A program made the translations under genes and the position numbers. This document shows positions 59,260-64,000 of a DNA stretch of 64,000 bases, piece by piece. The notes below the pieces were generated by a model. The model saw nothing but the letters and a program-made list of their open reading frames with translations, was not told the origin of the DNA and did not search any database. The DNA is from Paucisalibacillus algeriensis (lineage in GTDB: Bacteria > Bacillota > Bacilli > Bacillales > Amphibacillaceae): contig NZ_CBYO010000001.1 in the NCBI RefSeq assembly GCF_000577245.1, forward strand, positions 1 through 64,000, given 5' to 3'. Position 1 is the stretch's first letter. Each line of letters starts with the position of its first letter.

Positions 59260-61308
59260 ATGCATGAAAAAGATAAAGTGAATGAAAAGAGTAAACAACA
59301 GCAACTAGAGAACTTTAAAGTTAATGATTCAAGCCAAGATATGACAACCAATCAAGGATTAAAAATTTCTGAGGATGAATTTTCCTTAACAGCGGGAGAA
59401 CGAGGCCCTACTCTGATGGAAGACTTTCATTTTCGTGAAAAAATGACACATTTTGACCATGAACGTATTCCGGAACGTGTTGTACATGCCCGTGGGTTCG
59501 CTGTCCATGGTGAGTTTGAAGCTTATGAGTCTATGGAAAAATACACAAAAGCTAAATTTTTATCAGAAGCGGGAAAAAAGACACCTGTATTCGTCCGATT
59601 TTCAACAGTGGTGGGGTCGCGTGGATCTGCTGATACGGTTAGGGATGTACGTGGGTTTGCGACGAAGTTTTTTACGGAAGAGGGAAACTATGATTTAGTG
59701 AACAATATTCACCCTGTATTTTTTATTCAGGACGGTATTAAATTCCCTGATATTGTTCATGCCATTAAACCTGAACCACATAACGAGATTCCACAAGCAA
59801 CTGCTGCTCATGATACATTGTGGGATTTTGTAGCAAATAATCAGGAGACAGCCAATCAAATCATGTTTCTCATGTCACCTAGAGGGGTACCAAGAAGCTA
59901 TCGTATGGTAGAAGGATTCAGTATAAATACCTTTCGATTTGTAAATAAAGAAGGAGTTGCTCGTTTTATAAGACTTCATTGGAAGCCAAAACTGGGTGTA
60001 CACTCTCTAGTGTGGGACGAGGCGCAAAAAATTAGTGGTAAGGATCCTGATTTTCATCGTAGGGACATCTATGATGCAATTGAGATGGGAAATTTTGTTG
60101 AGTATGAATTAGGTGTGCAAATGATCGAGGAAAAAGATGAATTCGCCTTTGATTTTGATATTCTAGACGCTACAAAGTTTTGGCCGGAAGAGGAAGTGCC
60201 TGTAAAAATAATTGGGAAGATGACATTAAATCAAAATGTCGATAATTTCTTTGCAGAAACGGAACAAGTAGCTTTTCATCCTGGTCACGTTGTACCCGGA
60301 ATTGATTTTTCTAATGATCCATTATTACAAGGAAGATTATTCTCTTATACTGACACTCAGTTGATTCGACTTGGTGGACCCAACTTCCATGAGATTCCTA
60401 TTAATCGTCCAGTTGTACAATTTTATAATAATCAACGTGATGGGTACCATCGTCAAACCATTAATAAAGGGCAAGTATCTTACCATCGTAATTCTCTGGC
60501 AAATGATACCCCAACTCCTATAAGTGAGGACAAAGGTGGCTATGCCCATTATCAAGAAAAGGTAGAAGGGAAGAAGGTACGTCAAAGGAGTGCAAGCTTC
60601 GCGGATCATTTCTCTCAAGCAAAAATCTTTTGGAATAGTATGAGTGACCCAGAAAAGCAGCACACGATTGATGCCTTTAGCTTCGAAGTTGGGCATGTAA
60701 AGGATATAAAGGTACGTCAACAAGTGGTAGATATGTTTGCAAATGTAGATGTAAGTTTAGCAACTCAAATCGCTCAAAACATTGGTGTAGAACCTCCAAA
60801 GGATGGGCAAGTTACAACAGAGACAAAGACTTTTCCGTCATTGAGTCAGCTGAATACCGTAAAGACAGCTGCAACCCGAAAAGTTGGTGTAATTCTAAAC
60901 AATGCCTTTAATGATAAAGAAGTGATTGATATCTTGCATGGACTTAATGCGGAAGGTGTTATTTATGAAATTGTAAGCGAAAAGCAAGGAAAGGTAAAAG
61001 GTACAGGTGGTGGGGACTTAATGGTTAATCACACATTTACAACTACGGACCCAGTACTATACGATGCGATTTATATCGCATCAGGAGCGGATCAAAATAC
61101 GGAGTTTCATAAGCATACAACCTATTACTTAAAAGAGGCATATAAACATTATAAACCTATTGCTGCCTCACACGATGGAATGATGTTCTTAGAAGAAAGC
61201 AATTTTACCGGAAATCCAGGAATAGTAGAAGGATCGGGTGTGACGTTTGTAAAGAACTTTACTCAGGCAATTGCGGAACATCGACATTGGAATCGTAAGT
61301 CCGTTTAA
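59260..61308 (+). CDS. katE: large-subunit catalase (KatE/HPII type)
   Basis: A heme catalase that disproportionates hydrogen peroxide, 682 aa. The catalytic His is in VVHARGFAVHG and the proximal heme Tyr in GRLFSYTDTQ. After the catalase core (about residue 500) there is a 150-residue flavodoxin-like C-terminal domain (TRKVGVILNNAFN...), which marks the large clade. I chose ATG 59260, eight bases after GAAAGGGA; the ATG at 59242 has no site. A monocistronic unit with a strong terminator. In Bacillus such enzymes are often stress- or spore-linked. Confidence 0.93.
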   Translation: MHEKDKVNEKSKQQQLENFKVNDSSQDMTTNQGLKISEDEFSLTAGERGPTLMEDFHFREKMTHFDHERIPERVVHARGFAVHGEFEAYESMEKYTKAKFLSEAGKKTPVFVRFSTVVGSRGSADTVRDVRGFATKFFTEEGNYDLVNNIHPVFFIQDGIKFPDIVHAIKPEPHNEIPQATAAHDTLWDFVANNQETANQIMFLMSPRGVPRSYRMVEGFSINTFRFVNKEGVARFIRLHWKPKLGVHSLVWDEAQKISGKDPDFHRRDIYDAIEMGNFVEYELGVQMIEEKDEFAFDFDILDATKFWPEEEVPVKIIGKMTLNQNVDNFFAETEQVAFHPGHVVPGIDFSNDPLLQGRLFSYTDTQLIRLGGPNFHEIPINRPVVQFYNNQRDGYHRQTINKGQVSYHRNSLANDTPTPISEDKGGYAHYQEKVEGKKVRQRSASFADHFSQAKIFWNSMSDPEKQHTIDAFSFEVGHVKDIKVRQQVVDMFANVDVSLATQIAQNIGVEPPKDGQVTTETKTFPSLSQLNTVKTAATRKVGVILNNAFNDKEVIDILHGLNAEGVIYEIVSEKQGKVKGTGGGDLMVNHTFTTTDPVLYDAIYIASGADQNTEFHKHTTYYLKEAYKHYKPIAASHDGMMFLEESNFTGNPGIVEGSGVTFVKNFTQAIAEHRHWNRKSV

Positions 61309-61312
61309 AGAA

Positions 61313-61355
61313 ATGACCCAAAAGGCCACTCAGGTTGTGGTCTTTTGGGTTACTT
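61313..61355 (+). terminator. terminator after catalase
   Basis: TGACCCAAAAGGCCAC pairs with GTGGTCTTTTGGGTTA through a loop of about seven bases, followed by CTTTTCT. Confidence 0.82.
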
Positions 61356-61445
61356 TTCTAAAATGGTAGGAAAATTTAGTGTACTTCCAAACTTCATTTC
61401 AACCCCATTTAAAATAATGAATAGCACGTACTTATCCATTATTCT

Positions 61446-62681
61446 CTAAAGGACTTTTGTAATAAGTTCCCCTCCTCCCTTACGCTCTTTAGCATACTCA
61501 GCTGTCGCTGTAAATAGTACATCAGTTGATGAATTAAGTGCAGTTTCACAAGAGTCCTGTAAAACACCGATGATGAAACCAATAGCAACTACTTGCATCG
61601 CGACATCATTTGAGATTCCAAATAAGCTACATGCAAGAGGTATAAGTAATAAAGACCCTCCCGCGACACCAGAGGCACCAGCTGCGGATATTGCTGCAAG
61701 GACGATAAGGATAACAGCCGTAAAAATATCGACTTCAATGTTCAGTGTATGAACTGCCGCTAGAGTCAAGACAGAAATTGTAACAGCTGCACCAGCCATA
61801 TTGATAGTACCACCTAAAGGAATGGAGATGGAATATGTGTTTTTATCCAAATTTAATTTCTCACACAACCGCATATTAACTGGGATATTTGCAGCTGAAC
61901 TTCGAGTAAAGAAGGCTGTTATACCACTTTCCCTTAAACAAGTAAAGACTAGTGGATAAGGATTTTTACGAATATTTATAAAGACTATTAAAGGGTTAAC
62001 AACTAAAGCTACAAAAAACATACATCCTAGTAAAACTAAAAGTAATTTTCCGTAGCCTAGCAGTGCTGAAAGCCCACTAGTTACAATAGCATCAAAGACT
62101 AGCCCCATGATTCCTATAGGTGCTAAATTGATTACCCATTTTACTAATGTGGATATAGCATTGGAGAAATTCTCAAGCATATTTTTAGTAGTTTCAGCGG
62201 CACTTCTTAATGCAATCCCAAGGAGTATTGCCCAAGTTAGGATACCGATATAGTTCGCATTTATTAGGGCATTTACAGGGTTATCAACAATATTAAACAA
62301 TAATGTTTCTATTACTTCCATAATCCCACTTGGCGGAGTTAAATCTTCCGCACCAGAAGTAAGAGTTAATGAAACTGGAAAAATAAAGCTAGCAACAACT
62401 CCTGCTAGGCCAGCTAGAAATGTTCCGACAGCATATAGGACAATAACAGATTTCATATTTGTTTTATTGCCTTTTTTATGATTTGAGATGGCGTGAATAA
62501 CAAGGATAAAGACTAATACTGGTGCAATTGCCTTTAATGCCCCCACAAATAAATCACCGAAAACGCTGATCCAGCTTGCTCCATTTGGAACTGTTAATGC
62601 TAAGAGAACACCTAGAACCAAACCTATAAGAATTCGTTTTACTAGACTTACTTGATTCCATTTAATTAATACATTTTTCAT
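61446..62681 (-). CDS. sstT: serine/threonine:Na+ symporter SstT
   Basis: A 411-aa sodium:dicarboxylate-type symporter (SLC1-like fold) that matches SstT from [20 protein letters not shown] on. It has eight or so membrane segments, a serine-rich reentrant loop ([14 protein letters not shown]) and the substrate/Na+ region [10 protein letters not shown]. SstT imports serine and threonine with Na+. Two T-boxes with probable Thr specifiers stand in tandem upstream, so the gene should be switched on when tRNA-Thr is uncharged. Confidence 0.92.
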   Translation of the reverse strand: MKNVLIKWNQVSLVKRILIGLVLGVLLALTVPNGASWISVFGDLFVGALKAIAPVLVFILVIHAISNHKKGNKTNMKSVIVLYAVGTFLAGLAGVVASFIFPVSLTLTSGAEDLTPPSGIMEVIETLLFNIVDNPVNALINANYIGILTWAILLGIALRSAAETTKNMLENFSNAISTLVKWVINLAPIGIMGLVFDAIVTSGLSALLGYGKLLLVLLGCMFFVALVVNPLIVFINIRKNPYPLVFTCLRESGITAFFTRSSAANIPVNMRLCEKLNLDKNTYSISIPLGGTINMAGAAVTISVLTLAAVHTLNIEVDIFTAVILIVLAAISAAGASGVAGGSLLLIPLACSLFGISNDVAMQVVAIGFIIGVLQDSCETALNSSTDVLFTATAEYAKERKGGGELITKVL

Positions 62682-62790
62682 TTAAATGACCTCCATATAT
62701 ATTTATCTTTCAAACAACTACACTAAATTAATTAGTAATTAGTAAAGCTGTGACACACCATCCCTCACTTTCTTCTTTCCATTTATATTT

Positions 62791-62866
62791 GAAAAACTCA
62801 CATTCGCTCGTCCTTTTACGAATGTGTTAGTTTTTCTTATGTCGGCGGTAAGTTTTTTATACTTTC
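62791..62866 (-). repeat. dispersed palindromic repeat, copy 2
   Basis: Read on the minus strand: GAAAGTATAAAAAACTTAC, then AAGAAAAACTAACACATTCG, a loop, and CGAATGTGAGTTTTTC. This matches the copy in the lysine riboswitch over its whole length of about 76 bases. It lies between sstT and its T-boxes and could form a hairpin in the sstT transcript. Confidence 0.78.
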
Positions 62867-62881
62867 TTAACTACTAAAAAA

Positions 62882-63115
62882 AAACATACTCATCCCTCAA
62901 AAGGGACGAGTATGTTTAACCCGTGGTTCCACCCAGCTTCCCATAAGCAATTCTTATGGCTCAAGTGCTTTAACGCAGCAATACGGTATTGGTTAGAATA
63001 AAATCCCAAACAGCTCCGAGGTGGTAAATTATTTCCCATAGTATAGGAAGTTCTCAGCAGTGTCTTCCCTCTCTGTCAAACTGGTAAAATAATTCATGTC
63101 CTTTTCATAGCTATT
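62882..63115 (-). promoter_or_regulatory. T-box leader 2 of sstT (gene-proximal), probable Thr specifier
   Basis: On the minus strand: stem I with AGAGAGGGAAGACACUGCUGAGAAC, specifier ACC (plus-strand GGT at 63023-63025) with flank ACCUCGGAG, T-box GGGUGGAACCACGGG (complement of 62921-62934), and a terminator AAACATACTCGTCCC/GGGATGAGTATGTTT with T-run (62882-62917). The UGGA bulge would pair with a U-discriminator tRNA, which fits tRNA-Thr(GGU) of Bacillus as I recall it. Confidence 0.85.
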
Positions 63116-63132
63116 AATCATTTTGAAAAAAA

Positions 63133-63360
63133 AACACACTCATCCCTCAAATAGGACGAGTATGTTTACCCGTGGTTCCACCTAACTTCCCATAGGGATT
63201 ATCCTATGGCTCCAGTGCTTTAACGCAGCAATACGGTATTGGTTAGTATAGTATCCCAAACAGCTCCAAGGTGGTAAGTTACTATTCTTAGTTAGGGTGG
63301 TTCCAGCAAATCCACCCCTCTCTGTAAACTGAAATATTGTAACCCATATCCTTTTCGTTG
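63133..63360 (-). promoter_or_regulatory. T-box leader 1 of sstT (upstream), probable Thr specifier
   Basis: A second complete T-box closely similar to the first: AGAGAGGGGUGGAUUUGCUGGAAC, specifier ACC (plus-strand GGT at 63273-63275) with flank ACCUUGGAG, T-box GGUGGAACCACGGG (complement of 63170-63182), and a terminator ending in eight T (63129-63168). Both leaders must be read through before sstT is transcribed, which tightens and steepens control, as known for thrZ with three leaders. Confidence 0.85.
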
Positions 63361-63452
63361 CTTTTTAAAAGTTCATCATTAAATTTATAGACCATATTAT
63401 AACGTTTTTGAATATTTTGCAATACCTTTTATTAAAATTTTTTTATTGGCAT

Positions 63453-64000
63453 ATGAACTGTTCAGACTTGTTCTCTTTTTGTATAAAAAATCCAAAAATG
63501 GATTCGGTATTATTGATGGATACAAAAGGCGGGGAGAGTCGGTCGATTGAACAATCTACTGCTGAAACAGTTGTTCGGGGACCCAAAACAGCATTTGTTG
63601 AAAGTCTTGGAACAAATTTGTCACTTCTAAGGAAATCACTTCATACCACGGATTTACGCTTTAAGACACATCAAATTGGCAAACGAAGTAAGCAAAGTCT
63701 AATCGTTGCGTATATTGATGGTGTTATTAATCCAGCAATAGTTAAAGAAGTAAATAGACGACTTGAGACGATTGATATTGATAATGCGCCCGAGTCTGGA
63801 TTTATAGAACAATGGATTGAAGATAGTTTCCTATCCTCTTTTCCGCAAATGAATAATACGGAAAGGCCGGATAGGGCAGCCACCGCACTTATGCAAGGGA
63901 AGGTGGTAATCCTGTTAGATGGTACACCTTTTGTACTAATTGCACCAGTTGTTTTGGGAGACATGTTAAAATCACCAGAAGATTATTACGAAAGATGGTT
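63453..64000 (+). CDS. GerA-family spore germination protein, 5'-truncated and cut by the window
   Basis: The frame reads DSVLLMDTKGGESRSIEQSTAETVVRGPK and on to KSPEDYYERW at the window edge: the GerAA-type core (RSIEQ, VRGPK, FVESL, DDFL-like segments). In complete GerA proteins about 100-130 residues precede this core. Here only about 30 do, from ATG 63453, with no ribosome site, and the T-box leader of sstT lies immediately upstream. So the 5' end appears deleted. The rest of the gene is outside the window. Either a pseudogene or a shortened subunit. Confidence 0.72.
   Translation, partial: MNCSDLFSFCIKNPKMDSVLLMDTKGGESRSIEQSTAETVVRGPKTAFVESLGTNLSLLRKSLHTTDLRFKTHQIGKRSKQSLIVAYIDGVINPAIVKEVNRRLETIDIDNAPESGFIEQWIEDSFLSSFPQMNNTERPDRAATALMQGKVVILLDGTPFVLIAPVVLGDMLKSPEDYYERW

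Noticed and set aside
60337-60723. 128-residue frame antisense to catalase
   Set aside because: It lies wholly inside a well-supported catalase gene and has no domain.

Overview
The window looks like chromosome of a spore-forming, low-GC Gram-positive of the Bacillaceae, in the neighbourhood of Oceanobacillus, Virgibacillus or Ornithinibacillus (genus inferred from gene content and order only). It starts in the end of a 5S rRNA gene with two tRNAs, then follows the Bacillus subtilis order thiL-tsaE-tsaB-rimI-tsaD, ydiF, rex, ydiK, ydiL, groES-groEL. Conserved regulation is visible: a DnaA-box cluster after tsaD, a Rex operator before rex, and a CIRCE operator before groESL.

From the 3' end of groEL (about 10.8 kb) to about 24.2 kb lies an AT-rich genomic island. 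A copy of the groEL 3' end plus a palindromic core recurs at 24.15-24.20 kb as an att-like repeat. A wrecked tyrosine integrase sits just inside the left end, and a second integrase wreck lies just beyond the right end. A 136-bp repeat occurs twice (22.56 and 24.01 kb), with a degenerate third copy at 33.7 kb, which suggests successive insertions. The island carries a cluster of probable anti-phage systems: an OLD-type nuclease plus UvrD-like helicase (Gabija-like), a retron (ATPase-TOPRIM effector, an ncRNA bounded by 11-bp complementary arms, and reverse transcriptase), an ABC three-component system (nuclease-like protein, middle component, DUF3732 ATPase), and two unrecognised proteins with possible metal-binding cysteines.

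From 24.5 to 33.6 kb are a LytTR/GHKL two-component pair, a three-gene ABC exporter, a DUF3231 protein, and a TetR-led ABC transporter operon. From 33.9 to 52.8 kb is a signalling and surface block. It holds two divergent paralogous hybrid kinases, each with two kinase modules, and a REC-winged helix-BTAD response regulator. It also holds a giant Cna-type adhesin broken by a one-base frameshift and ending in an LPDTA sorting signal, and an MHYT-GGDEF-EAL protein.

From 52.9 kb on, RNA regulation dominates. A lysine riboswitch, apparently with a dispersed repeat inserted in one of its stems, precedes aspartokinase. A T-box with a probable Met specifier precedes a SAM hydrolase and an ECF transporter. 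Two tandem T-boxes with probable Thr specifiers precede an SstT-type Ser/Thr symporter on the minus strand. A large catalase lies between. The window ends inside an apparently 5'-truncated gerA-family germination gene.
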